A DNA stretch of 64,000 nt. Source: Ereboglobus sp. (GTDB lineage Bacteria > Verrucomicrobiota > Verrucomicrobiia > Opitutales > Opitutaceae). The DNA lies in the NCBI GenBank assembly GCA_029974595.1, contig JARKRC010000046.1, positions 1-64,000 of the forward strand. The letters are read 5' to 3'. Positions 26,920-36,056 of the stretch are shown here, in pieces. The number at the start of each line of letters is the position of its first letter. The stretch's first letter is position 1. The position numbers were made by a program, and so were the translations under genes. A model generated the notes under the pieces. It made no database searches. It saw nothing but the letters and a program-made list of their open reading frames with translations, and was not told the origin of the DNA.

Positions 26920-26962
26920 TAGAGTATTTTAATCAAAGTTGTAGCTGTTTCTTATGAGTTTT

Positions 26963-27201
26963 AGAGCATTTCAAATTGAAGCGCAGCCGTTTTGGGCAGG
27001 GCGGTTTCGAAACCGCCGAATTCGTCGAGTGACACTCGCGGCGCGCTCGGCGAGCGCGCCCCACCTTTTCGGCCACACTCTTTTTGAAAATGCTTTAAGC
27101 TCACGCCGAGACACAGAGACGCAGAAAATCGGTTGTCATTCTCCGCGTCTCTGTGTCTCCGCGTGAAAATAAACCCGATATACTTCAATCTGAAATGCTC
27201 T
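26963..27201. repeat. MITE-like concentric inverted repeat
   Basis: Terminal repeats of 19 bp, AGAGCATTTCARATTGAAG, lie at 26963-26981 and 27183-27201 (18 of 19 match). Nested inside are a perfect 18-bp palindrome GGCGGTTTCGAAACCGCC (27000-27017), a GGCGCGCT-cggc-GAGCGCGCC stem near 27040, and a long inverted pair around GAGACACAGAGACGCAGA (about 27102-27167). It lies directly downstream of the ArsC-like gene. Confidence 0.75.
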
Positions 27202-27234
27202 ATTCGCGTCTCCGGCTTTTCGTTCCCCGTCCGG

Positions 27235-27603
27235 TTATGCCTTCAGCACTTTTTCCCAGACATCGGGTTTGAAACCGACAACGCCTTTGCCGTCGGCGGT
27301 GAGCAGGAAGGGGCGTTTTACGAGGTTTCCGTTTCCGCGCAGCAGGTCGAACGCCTCCTTTTCGCCGAGGCCGGGCAGTTTTGCGGCGAGGTTTTGGGCG
27401 CGATAATCCATGCCGGAGGTGTTGAAGAGTTTGCGCATGTCGCCGTCGCAGGCTGCGAGCATGGCGCGGAGTTCGGCGATGGATGGCGGGGTTTCGCGAA
27501 TGGGGCGTTCCTCGAAAGGGATGCCGCGGTCGCGCAGCCAGCGTGTGGCGTCGCGGCAGGTGCTGCATTTGGCGTAGGTGTAGATGACGAGCGGTTTTTG
27601 CAT
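27235..27603 (-). CDS. ArsC/Spx-family protein (thioredoxin-fold)
   Basis: The 122-residue protein has the ArsC/Spx/YffB fold: VIYTYAKCSTCRDATRWLRD with a C13-x-x-C16 pair, RPIRETPP, and the C-terminal LVKRPFLLTADGKGVVGFKP. Members are arsenate reductases, Spx-type RNA polymerase regulators or glutathione-dependent reductases; the CxxC pattern plus VKRP fits the YffB/Spx-like branch and not a certain arsenate reductase. No ars genes are nearby. Confidence 0.85.
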   Translation of the reverse strand: MQKPLVIYTYAKCSTCRDATRWLRDRGIPFEERPIRETPPSIAELRAMLAACDGDMRKLFNTSGMDYRAQNLAAKLPGLGEKEAFDLLRGNGNLVKRPFLLTADGKGVVGFKPDVWEKVLKA

Positions 27604-28045
27604 GCGGGCACGTTCACGAATCGCCGCGCAGGGTCAAGTCCCGGGTACGGCACAAGCGGAAAGCCCCAGGTCTTTCCGGCGATTGCATGAAAATGAGCTT
27701 CTCTCATGCTGATTTTTCCGTACGCTGTTTTCGCAAAAACATTCTTCTCCATAGTTTTTTTCCAACCGCCATCACTCGAACACAAAATCGAACCGACAAT
27801 CGAATAATACAGTCATCAATCCATTTGCGTAGCTGAAAGCTGCTGTCCTTATCGAAATTACCACAAATCCGAACGACAGCGTTTCATCACGCGCCCATTG
27901 GGGCGTGTTGGAAACGTTCGTTCAAAGGCATGTGGTAATGCCAGATAGGGGGCGTGACTGACACGCTCCTCTTTTTTGGCATTATCCCGCACGCCGGAAC
28001 GGCATCAGGCATCGGCCAAGGCTCGCATGAAAATGTGCCTTCGCC
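27604..28045. other. 442-bp intergenic region with an orphan terminator
   Basis: I see no gene. A hairpin spans 27880-27916 (CGTTTC...GAAACG with an inner CACGC/GCGTG pair). A plus-strand intrinsic-terminator-like structure lies at 27948-27977 and is listed separately. Part of the region near 28000-28045 faintly resembles the following Sel1 gene out of frame. Confidence 0.4.
27948..27977 (+). terminator. orphan intrinsic terminator or attenuator candidate
   Basis: An 8-bp GC-rich stem (GGGGCGTG / CACGCTCC, one G-U pair possible) with loop ACTGA is followed by CTTTTTT. No plus-strand gene ends before it; the next plus-strand gene (Sel1) begins 69 bp downstream. It may end a leader or small RNA. 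Confidence 0.4.
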
Positions 28046-28669
28046 ATGCATCGAAATAACCGTAACTCCTCCAAAAATATCCCGCGCAGGCGCTCCGCCG
28101 CTTTTGCAGATGTCCGAACCTCCTCTTCTGCCGAGAGCCCCGCCGAAAATCCGGCTGAATCCGTAAAGCGGCTTCGCAAGGCCGCCGGCCAAGGAGACGT
28201 TCATGCTCAATATAACCTCGCCGTTACATACTATTTCGGCAAGGGCTTGGAAAAAGATCCCGTTGAGGCAGCCAGGTGGCTTCGCAAGGCGGCGGGCCAA
28301 GGACATGCCGATGCCCAGCTTTTGCTCGGAGGCGCCTATGTTCTCGGCAAAGGTGTGACGAAAGACCCGGCTGAAGCGGTCAGGTGGTATCGCAAGGCGG
28401 CCGGCCAGCGGGATGCCGACGCTCAATACATCCTCGGATTGGCGTATGCCCTCGGCAACGGCGTAAGGAAAGATTTGGCGGAAGCTGCCAGATGGTATCG
28501 GAAGGCGGCGGACCAAGGGCTTGCCGATGCCCAATACAAGCTCGGGACCGCCTATTTAAGCGGCAACGGTGTGGCCAAAAATCCGGCTGAAGCCGCAAGG
28601 TGGTTTCGCATGGCAGCCGGCCAAGGGGATGCCAAGGCCAGGGAGACGCTCAAAATATTGGGGCAGTGA
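28046..28669 (+). CDS. Sel1-repeat protein
   Basis: The product has 207 residues, with about four and a half Sel1-like repeats of 36 residues each (for example AARWLRKAAGQGHADAQLLL, GKGVTKDPAEAVRWYRKAAG, AARWYRKAADQGLADAQYKL). Such solenoids mediate protein-protein contacts. The first 38 residues are basic and serine-rich with no signal peptide, so the start (ATG at 28046) is doubtful; the true N-terminus may be lost or frameshifted. The repeats are also conserved at DNA level, which makes the locus prone to repeat gain and loss. Confidence 0.75.
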   Translation: MHRNNRNSSKNIPRRRSAAFADVRTSSSAESPAENPAESVKRLRKAAGQGDVHAQYNLAVTYYFGKGLEKDPVEAARWLRKAAGQGHADAQLLLGGAYVLGKGVTKDPAEAVRWYRKAAGQRDADAQYILGLAYALGNGVRKDLAEAARWYRKAADQGLADAQYKLGTAYLSGNGVAKNPAEAARWFRMAAGQGDAKARETLKILGQ

Positions 28670-28786
28670 CATCCTTGCCATTTTCAATGGAGCAAGGGTT
28701 TTGCGGGGATTGCGGCAGCCGCATCTTGCGGATGTGTTTTTCGGGCGTGACTCTTTCCGTGGGCGGCTTTTTCTCATTCGTCTCGC

Positions 28787-31700
28787 ATGTCCCAGCCGCT
28801 GAACAGCCTTAACCTTTTTCGCACCCGCCGTTTTTTGCCGCTTTTTGTCGTGCAGCTGCTCGGCGCGTTTAACGACAATTTTTTCAAGAACGCCTTTGTC
28901 ATTCTTGCGACGTTTCATTTCGCGCGCACCCACGGGTGGAATGCCGCGGTGGTCACGCAGATCATCGCCGCGCTGTTTGCGCTGCCGTTTTTCATCTGCT
29001 CGGCGTTTGCGGGGCAGATCGCCGACAAGTTTGAAAAAGGGCGCGTTGTGCGCATCAACAAATTTGCCGAGATCCTGATCGTCATTTTTGGCGCGCTCGC
29101 GCTCGTGCAGGGGAGCCCGTGGATGCTTTTTGCCACGATTTTCCTGCTCGGGGTGCAGTCGGCGTTTTTCGGCCCGTTGAAATACAGCCTGCTGCCGCAT
29201 CATTTGCGCGAGCAGGAACTGGTGGGCGGCAATGCGATCATCGAGGCGGCGAGTTATGTCGCGATCATCGGCGGCACGCTGGCGGGCGGCATCGTGATCG
29301 AGTGGGCGGGCGGCGCGTACTATGTGGGCGGGGCGATGCTGGTGTTTGCGGCGGCGGGGTGGGCGGCGAGCTTTTTCATCCCGGAGGCGCGCTCCGAGGT
29401 TCCGGATCTGAAGATCAACGCGAACCTCGTCACGGCGACGATGGAGCTGATCCGTTTCACGGCGCGCCGGAAGCGCATCATGCTGGCCATCCTTGGCATC
29501 TCGTGGTTCTGGCTGATCGGTGTTTTCTGGATAACACTGACGCCTTCCTACGTGGAGACGCAGCTCCGCGCGGGCAGTCACACGGCGACGGCGATCCTGG
29601 TTATTTTTGCGGTCGGCATCGGCATCGGCTCGATGCTGTGCAACCGGCTGCTCAAGGGCGAGCCGTCTGCGAAATTCGTGCCGCTGGCGGGACTGGCGAT
29701 CTCGGTTTTCATGATCGACGCGTCGCTGCTGACGGCGGGGCTGGGCGGGCGGTATGCGGAGGAGGCGTTTTCGTTTTTCTCGTTCACGGGTTTGCGGCTG
29801 TGCGTCGATCTGCTGGGGATTTCGATTTGCGGGGGCATTTTCAGCGTGCCGCTTTACGCGCTGATGCAGTTGTGGGCGCCGCCGGCGCACCGTTCGCGCA
29901 TCATCGCGGCGAACAATGTCATCAACGCGCTTTTCATGGCGGCGGTGGCGCTGGTGTGCGCGGGGCTGGCGGCGGCGGGCGTGACGGCCGGCTGGCTGAT
30001 TTTGCTGCTCGCAACCGTCAATGCCGGCATCGCGATCTACATCATCATGCTGGTGCCGGAGGCGGTGCTGCACACGTTTGTGCGCGGAGTGCTCAAGCTG
30101 CTGTTCAAGGTGGAGGTGCGCGGGCGCGAGCATTTCCGCGAGGCGGGCAAGCGGCGCGTCATCATCGCCAACCATACGTCGTTTCTCGACTCGGTGCTGC
30201 TCACGGCATTTTTGCCGGAGCGCCCCACGTTTGCGATCAGTCCGGATTGGGCGGCGAAGTGGTGGATGAAACCGCTGCTGCGTTTCGTGAACGTGCATCC
30301 CGTCGATCCCACGAAGCCGATGGCGATCAAGGCGCTCACGGCGCTCGCGCGCACGGGCGCGCCGATTGTGATTTTCCCGGAGGGGCGGCTGACCGTGACG
30401 GGCGGCATCATGAAGGTGTATGAAGGGCCGGGTCTGATCGCGGACAAGGCCAACGCGGACCTGATTCCGGTGCAGATCGACGGCGCGACGCACACGATTT
30501 TCTCGCGGATGCGCGGCAAGGTGCGCCGCCGCTGGTTTCCGAAAATCACGATCAGCATCCTGCCTCCGCGCAAATTTCATCCTCCCGAGGGCATGCACGG
30601 GCGCGAGGGGCGCGCGCACATGGCGAAGGAATTGTACGACATCCTCGTCCAGATCAATGTGGCGACGGCTGATTGCGGGCGGACGCTGTTCCAGAGCGTG
30701 ATCGCGGCGGCGTTACGCCACGGGCACAAGGTGCCGATCCTCGACGATCCGAACTTCAGGCCGGTCACCTACAGAAAACTGCTCACGGCGAGCCTGTTTC
30801 TCGGGCGCAAGATGTGCGCGGGGACGCAGGCGGGCGATCCGATCGGGCTGCTGATCGCGAACAGTTCGGCGGCGGTGTGCGCGTTTTTCGGCGTGCAGTC
30901 GATGGGGCGCGTGTGCGCGATGCTCAATTATTCGTCGGGGCCGGCGAGCATCATCTCGGCGTGCGAGTGCGCGCGCATCCGCGTGGTGTGGACATCGCGC
31001 AAGTTCGTCGCGCTCGGCAAACTGCAGCATCTGGTTGACGCGATGCTCGGGCGCGGCGTCGAGGTGCGTTACCTTGAGGACGCGGCGAAGCGAACGCTTT
31101 CCGATTACATGCGCCTGCCGTTTTACCTGCGGGCGGCGCGCTGGGTGGCGAGGAGCCGCGAGCGCCGCGCGGCGGAGGAATTGCATGCGCGGACCGGCTC
31201 GGGAAGTGTTTACAAGACCGGATTGACCACGCCGCCAATGCCGCTGCCGGGCGGGCCGGAGGCGGCGGAAAAAGCCGCGCTGACGGGCGCGGCCGCGCGC
31301 CGCCAGCGATTGTACGACATGCTGGCGAACGGGCGCTCGCGGCTGGTCGCGACGATTTCGCGTTTCTCGCGCTACGACGAGTCGGTGCTTGCGGACAAGC
31401 CGGCGGTCGTGCTGTTCACGTCGGGCTCGTCGGGCACGCCGAAGGGCGTGGTCCTGTCGCACCGCAATCTCATCGCGAACTACCACCAGCTCGCGGCCTG
31501 CGTGGACATCACGAGTTCGGACAAGTTTTTCAGCTGCCTGCCGGTGTTTCACGCCTTCGGGCTGACCGGCGGGGTCATAGCGCCGATCCTGCATGGCACG
31601 CCGACGTTCATGTACCCGACGCCGCTGCACTACGGCATAATCCCGGAGATGATCTACCAGACGAACGCGACGTTTTTCTTCGGCACGACGACGTTCCTGT

Positions 31701-32416
31701 CCGGCTACGCGAGGCGCGCGCATCCGTATGACCTGTTTTCGGTGCGCTACATCGTGAGCGGCGCGGAAAAACTTAAAACCGAGGTGAGGCAGTTTTATTC
31801 GGAGCAGTTTGGCGTCCGCATTTTCGAGGCGTATGGCGCGACCGAGGCCTCGCCCGCGATTTGTTTGAACACGCCGATGCACAACCGTCCCGGCTCGGTC
31901 GGCATGTTTTTGCCGGGCATGGAATGGCGGCTCGATCCCGTGCCGGGCATCGAGCAGGGAGGCCGCCTGTGGGTGCGCGGGCCGAACGTGATGCTCGGCT
32001 ATCTGCTCGTCGAAAATCCGGGCGTGCTCGTGCCGCCGCCCGGCGGCTGGTATGACACCGGCGACATCGTGGACGTGGACGACGACGGTTTCGTGACGAT
32101 CATCGGGCGCGCAAAACGTTTCGCAAAAATCGCCGGCGAGATGGTCTCGCTCACCGCGGTGGAGGAGCTCGCGTCGGCGGCGTGGCCGGAGGCGCTCCAT
32201 GCGGCAATCGTGCGCAGCCATCCGCAGAAGGGCGAGGAGATCGTGCTCGTCACCGACCAGAAAAATCCGCAGCGAGCCGGCCTGGTCGCGAAGGCGAAGG
32301 AGATGGGCCTCGCCGAGCTGTATGTGCCGCGCATCCTGATTGAGCGCGCCGTGCCCGTGCTCGGGAGCGGCAAGCCGGATTACGTGACGCTGGAAAAGGA
32401 AATCAGGGCGGAGTGA
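28787..32416 (+). CDS. aas: LplT-PlsC-acyl-ACP synthetase fusion (Aas type)
   Basis: The 1209-residue protein has three parts. An MFS transporter like LplT covers about 1-430. A PlsC-type 1-acylglycerol-phosphate acyltransferase domain covers about 440-630, with NHTSFLD near 463 and FPEGRL near 530. An AMP-forming acyl-ACP ligase covers about 640-1209, with LFTSGSSGTPKGVVLSH near 874 and YDTGDI near 1088. In E. coli LplT flips lysophospholipid inward and Aas re-acylates it with an ACP-activated fatty acid; here both steps are in one chain. It ends one base before the inverted repeat at 32417. Confidence 0.92.
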   Translation: MSQPLNSLNLFRTRRFLPLFVVQLLGAFNDNFFKNAFVILATFHFARTHGWNAAVVTQIIAALFALPFFICSAFAGQIADKFEKGRVVRINKFAEILIVIFGALALVQGSPWMLFATIFLLGVQSAFFGPLKYSLLPHHLREQELVGGNAIIEAASYVAIIGGTLAGGIVIEWAGGAYYVGGAMLVFAAAGWAASFFIPEARSEVPDLKINANLVTATMELIRFTARRKRIMLAILGISWFWLIGVFWITLTPSYVETQLRAGSHTATAILVIFAVGIGIGSMLCNRLLKGEPSAKFVPLAGLAISVFMIDASLLTAGLGGRYAEEAFSFFSFTGLRLCVDLLGISICGGIFSVPLYALMQLWAPPAHRSRIIAANNVINALFMAAVALVCAGLAAAGVTAGWLILLLATVNAGIAIYIIMLVPEAVLHTFVRGVLKLLFKVEVRGREHFREAGKRRVIIANHTSFLDSVLLTAFLPERPTFAISPDWAAKWWMKPLLRFVNVHPVDPTKPMAIKALTALARTGAPIVIFPEGRLTVTGGIMKVYEGPGLIADKANADLIPVQIDGATHTIFSRMRGKVRRRWFPKITISILPPRKFHPPEGMHGREGRAHMAKELYDILVQINVATADCGRTLFQSVIAAALRHGHKVPILDDPNFRPVTYRKLLTASLFLGRKMCAGTQAGDPIGLLIANSSAAVCAFFGVQSMGRVCAMLNYSSGPASIISACECARIRVVWTSRKFVALGKLQHLVDAMLGRGVEVRYLEDAAKRTLSDYMRLPFYLRAARWVARSRERRAAEELHARTGSGSVYKTGLTTPPMPLPGGPEAAEKAALTGAAARRQRLYDMLANGRSRLVATISRFSRYDESVLADKPAVVLFTSGSSGTPKGVVLSHRNLIANYHQLAACVDITSSDKFFSCLPVFHAFGLTGGVIAPILHGTPTFMYPTPLHYGIIPEMIYQTNATFFFGTTTFLSGYARRAHPYDLFSVRYIVSGAEKLKTEVRQFYSEQFGVRIFEAYGATEASPAICLNTPMHNRPGSVGMFLPGMEWRLDPVPGIEQGGRLWVRGPNVMLGYLLVENPGVLVPPPGGWYDTGDIVDVDDDGFVTIIGRAKRFAKIAGEMVSLTAVEELASAAWPEALHAAIVRSHPQKGEEIVLVTDQKNPQRAGLVAKAKEMGLAELYVPRILIERAVPVLGSGKPDYVTLEKEIRAE

Positions 32417-32522
32417 TTTACGAATTACGAATTACGATTTACGATTGAATGAGGGCGCTTCCGCGCCAGCGGGTATTTTCTGCCGGTTCTTCAATCGTAA
32501 ATCGTAATTCGTAAATCGTAAA
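32417..32522. repeat. AT-rich inverted repeat filling a convergent gap
   Basis: Arms of 33 bp at 32417-32449 and 32490-32522 match at 32 of 33 positions and are built from TTACGA/TTACGAT steps. The 40-bp core contains GGCGCTTCCGCGCC and further short pairs. The repeat occupies the whole space between the stops of aas and the PP2C gene. It may act as a transcriptional block for both. Confidence 0.75.
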
Positions 32523-32527
32523 TTGGC

Positions 32528-33238
32528 TCATTCTGCGAGCACCACCACTCCTGTCGCGTTGTCGGAACCGCCCTTGGCGTTGGCGAGCGCGATGAGCGAG
32601 GTGAGAATCTCCCCGGGCTCGCGGTCGTTGGCGAGGGCTGCGTGCAATTCGGATTCGCCAAGCGGCTTGCTGATGCCGTCGCTGCAAAAGAGATAGCGGT
32701 CGCCCGGGCGGAGCGCGCCTGCAAACGTGTCCACATCGGGATCCATTTGCTGGCCGATGCAGCGCGCGAGGTATTCGCTTTTTGATTCATCGAAGAGGAC
32801 AAACTCGCCGGCTGCGCGGCGGCGGAGCGCATCGTTTTCAACGGTGTGATCCATGGTGAGCGCGAGGAGTTTTCCGCCGCGCAGCCGGTAACAGCGCGAG
32901 TCGCCGATATGTGCGAGGTGGAAGTGATTTTCGCGAATGATCGCGTAGGTGAGCGTCGTGCCCGCGCCGTGCGGGCTGATCCTTGCGGAAAGGGAGCAAA
33001 CCGCATCGTTGACGCGGCGCGTGAGCCAGACGAGATCGGGCGGCGGGCCTTCGGGCGAGGCGGCGATTGCATCGCGGAGCGTGGTGATGGCGAGATCGGC
33101 GGCCTTGTCGCCGCAGGGCAGCCCGCCGATGCCGTCGGCCACGCCATAGAGACGCAGCGCATCGTCGCAAACAAAACGGTCTTCGTTTCTGCGGCGGACT
33201 TTTCCCGGGTCGGTGAGCGCTGCGCTTCGAATTTGCAT
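32528..33238 (-). CDS. PP2C-family serine/threonine phosphatase
   Basis: The 236-residue PPM/PP2C phosphatase has the expected metal-site motifs: RRRNED (15-20), YGVADGIGG (D35, G36), HIGDSRCYRL, LFCSDGIS and GGSDNATGVVVL. It removes phosphate from Ser/Thr of target proteins in the cytoplasm; the compact Stp/PrpC type usually counters a PknB-like kinase, but none is in the window. It sits 36 bp after dinG on the same strand. Confidence 0.92.
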   Translation of the reverse strand: MQIRSAALTDPGKVRRRNEDRFVCDDALRLYGVADGIGGLPCGDKAADLAITTLRDAIAASPEGPPPDLVWLTRRVNDAVCSLSARISPHGAGTTLTYAIIRENHFHLAHIGDSRCYRLRGGKLLALTMDHTVENDALRRRAAGEFVLFDESKSEYLARCIGQQMDPDVDTFAGALRPGDRYLFCSDGISKPLGESELHAALANDREPGEILTSLIALANAKGGSDNATGVVVLAE

Positions 33239-33274
33239 GGCTGGATGGCTGGGGGAATAAATCGTCGCGCCCTG

Positions 33275-35377
33275 CTAGTCAAACGTCTGGAAAACGTCGT
33301 CGCGGGTTTCGCGTGTCATGCGGGTGACGCGGGGTTGCGGCAGGCATTCGAGAAAAAGGCGCCCGTAGGTTTTTGCGTGGATGCGCGAGTCGAGCAGCGT
33401 AATCACGCCGCGGTCGGTCGCGGTGCGGATGAGGCGTCCCGCGCCCTGGCGGAATTTTATCAGCGCGTCGGGTAGCGTGAGGTCGTTGAAGGGATTGCCG
33501 CCGTGGTCGCGTATCCACTCGGCGCGCGCTTCGAGCACGGGATGCGTGGGCACTTCAAACGGGAGGCGCGTGATGATGACTTGCGAGAGCGCGGGGCCGG
33601 GCACGTCGATGCCGGTCCAGAACGAATCGGTGCCGAAGAGGATGGCATTGCCGGCTTCCCTCATGCGGCGCGCGAGCTCGGTGCGGGAGTGCCCGTCGCC
33701 TTGCATGAGGAAGGGGCGCGAGGTGTCGGCGAAATCGGGCGCGAGTGCTTGCGCGGCGGCGCGCATGTCGGCGTAGCTGGTGAAGAGCACGAGCGAGCCG
33801 CCGGCGACGCGCAGCGCGCAGAAGCGGATGTAGTCGATGAGCGCGTCGAGCGCGAGGCGGGCGTCCTTGGGCGAAGGGAGGGGGATGTCGGTTGCGGCGA
33901 AGACGCGCATGTGGCGCTCGAAGTCGAAGGGCGATTTTTCAATGGCGGCGCGGACATCGGGGCCGCCGATGCGTTGTTGAAACGGCTCGATGCGCCCGCC
34001 CATGGCGAGCGTGGCGCTGGTGAAGACGGCGCAGGTGTTGCGTTCGAGGAGCGTTTCCCGAAGGGCGGGCGCGATGTCGATGGGCGCGCTGCGGAGTGTG
34101 ACGATGGTGTGCCGGCGCCCGGTGCGTTCGAGCCAGTAAACGGACTTGTCGTCGGAGAGGCTGAGGAAATCGCGGAGCGTGGCGAGGCAGGTGTTGAGCT
34201 TGCGGTATTGCTCCAGGAGTTCCTCGCGGGCGCGCGCGGCTTCGCCTTTGTCGTCAAAGGTGTCGGCGTGGGCGCGCACGGCTTTGGCGAGGGCTTGGAG
34301 AGGCGGGTTGAGCCAGGGCTCGGCGATGTCGGGCGTGCGCACGCGGATGATGGCGCGTTGCGCGAGCACGCGGTCGGCGAGGTGGGAGAAAAACTGGTGC
34401 GCGGCCTCGATGGCGTCGGCGACGAGCTGGAGCGTCTGGGCGGGCGCGCGGAGTTTGACGAGGAGGCCGCGTTTGTTTTTCGGGTTGAAAAGATACTTCA
34501 ACATGCGGTCCACGCCGTAGCTGGAAAGGCGCATGCCGAAGTGGTCGGTCGCGACGTCGGGCACGGTGTGCGCCTCGTCGAGGATCACGAAGTCGTCGGG
34601 GAAAAGGATGCCGCGCAGGCCGCCGCCTTTTTCGCGCGCGCCGCCGGCGTTGATGAGCGCGAAGAGGAGGGCGTGGTTGACGATGATGAGGCTGGCCTTG
34701 GCGATGCGGGCGCGGGCGCGCTGGTAGAAGCATTTTTCGCAGTCGCAGTATTTGCGGGCGCAGCCGGAGGAGTCGGCGTTGACCATTTCCCAGATTTCGG
34801 GCGGCGGGGGCGGATTGATCTCGTGGCGGAGGCCGTCGCGCGAGGTCGCGGCCCATTCGGCGATGCGTTGCAGCTCGCTGTGCTCGGGCGTGGCGAAGAG
34901 TTCGTGCTTGTCCTTGAGCGCGGTGGCGAGGCGCGTGGTGCAGAGGTAATTGGATTTGCCGACGAGGACGGCGCTCTTGAAGGCCGCGTATTTTTGCAGC
35001 TCGGGTCGCGACGAAAAAATGCGCCGGCAGTGCGGGATGTCCTTTGTTTCGAGCTGCTCCTGGAGGGCGATGGTGTGGGTGGAGACGACGAGCTGGCGCG
35101 ACTGGTCGATGGCGTGGATGATGCCGGGGATCAGGTAGGCGAGCGATTTGCCGACGCCGGTGCCGGCTTCGAAGAGGAGCGGCTCGTCGCGCTTCATGGC
35201 GGAGGCGATGGCGCGCGCCATGGTTTCCTGCTGCGGGCGGTGTTCGAGCTGGAGTTCGGACTGGAGCCAGCCGCCTTCGGCAAAAATGCGCCTGGCCAGC
35301 CGCGGCGCGTGCGCGGGTGGCGGCGCGGGTGGCGGAGGCATGTCCCCCGGCGAATGCGGGTCGGTGAGGCCAATCAT
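33275..35377 (-). CDS. dinG: DinG/XPD-family ATP-dependent DNA helicase
   Basis: This 700-residue SF2 helicase has Walker A AGTGVGKS (71-78), the DEAH box VILDEAHTV (about residue 264) and a four-cysteine iron-sulphur site whose last three members lie in GCARKYCDCEKC. The C-terminal motifs TDSFWTGIDVPG and RQGAGRLIR are also present. XPD-like DinG proteins unwind 5'-3' and resolve R-loops, D-loops or G-quadruplexes. The start ATG at 35377 (MIGLTDPHSP) gives the normal N-terminus; the frame runs farther upstream but that part lacks family features. Confidence 0.9.
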   Translation of the reverse strand: MIGLTDPHSPGDMPPPPAPPPAHAPRLARRIFAEGGWLQSELQLEHRPQQETMARAIASAMKRDEPLLFEAGTGVGKSLAYLIPGIIHAIDQSRQLVVSTHTIALQEQLETKDIPHCRRIFSSRPELQKYAAFKSAVLVGKSNYLCTTRLATALKDKHELFATPEHSELQRIAEWAATSRDGLRHEINPPPPPEIWEMVNADSSGCARKYCDCEKCFYQRARARIAKASLIIVNHALLFALINAGGAREKGGGLRGILFPDDFVILDEAHTVPDVATDHFGMRLSSYGVDRMLKYLFNPKNKRGLLVKLRAPAQTLQLVADAIEAAHQFFSHLADRVLAQRAIIRVRTPDIAEPWLNPPLQALAKAVRAHADTFDDKGEAARAREELLEQYRKLNTCLATLRDFLSLSDDKSVYWLERTGRRHTIVTLRSAPIDIAPALRETLLERNTCAVFTSATLAMGGRIEPFQQRIGGPDVRAAIEKSPFDFERHMRVFAATDIPLPSPKDARLALDALIDYIRFCALRVAGGSLVLFTSYADMRAAAQALAPDFADTSRPFLMQGDGHSRTELARRMREAGNAILFGTDSFWTGIDVPGPALSQVIITRLPFEVPTHPVLEARAEWIRDHGGNPFNDLTLPDALIKFRQGAGRLIRTATDRGVITLLDSRIHAKTYGRLFLECLPQPRVTRMTRETRDDVFQTFD

Positions 35378-36056
35378 TGTTGCGAGACGAAGGAAGCGAC
35401 AGTGTGCGGCCCGGCGCGCAGTGCCGAGAGAAATTGTGCGGAAAGCAGCGGCGGGAATTGCGGAGAGGCGGAAGGAAGGTTCCGGTTTGAAAACAGTTGC
35501 GCCGGGAGCGTGGGTTTGCAGACCAAGGCGCGGCGCGCGGATTCGACGGAGTGGAAAACGCTGGCCGACTTTCCGGAGTTTGCCGCCGGAGCGACGCTGC
35601 CGTCGCTGCCCGGCGCGCTGACAAGAGCACCGGCTGCGATTGATGCCGGGGCGTATTGTCACGCATTCTTAACAGTGGAGCTCTTGCGTGGCCGGCATGG
35701 TATGTGCTTGCATGGGCGTGATCGATCTCGATCCGTTGCTTTCAAGGATGCCTCAAAGGGTTCTTTGAAAACTTTGCCCGCCGGGAGTGCATGAGGCGGG
35801 GTTGACGTTTGATAAGACGGGAAATCGTGGGGCGCCGCCGGAAAAATGAAGCCGGAGGGACGTTCGCCTCCATACGGTCCTGTTTTGTCCCGGGATTTCC
35901 GAGTCTGTCCCAAAACTGAAGATTTGGAGCCTGCCGCGCTTTTGCGCGCGGCGCGGTTCCAAACATCGCGATGTCTGCGGCCTTTATGCCGGTGGTGTCG
36001 CGATGCCTTAACAACAACAGACAGAAATCCAAACTCTCCGCCTTTGAGCGGAGCTT
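35378..36056. other. 679-bp intergenic region without recognisable gene
   Basis: The region shows only GC-rich shadow frames antisense or alternative to dinG's 5' flank. The only structured element I can support is the small hairpin at 36036-36053 before the next gene. Confidence 0.4.
36036..36053 (+). promoter_or_regulatory. hairpin that sequesters the ribosome binding site
   Basis: CTCCGC (36036-36041) can pair with GCGGAG (36048-36053) across a 6-nt loop. The right strand contains GGAG, the only Shine-Dalgarno match, 3 nt before the ATG at 36057 and 9 nt before the ATG at 36063. Translation could depend on melting this stem. Confidence 0.35.

Noticed and set aside
27887-28534. 215-codon minus-strand frame opposite the Sel1 gene
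   Set aside because: It repeats with the 36-residue Sel1 periodicity only because the coding strand does.
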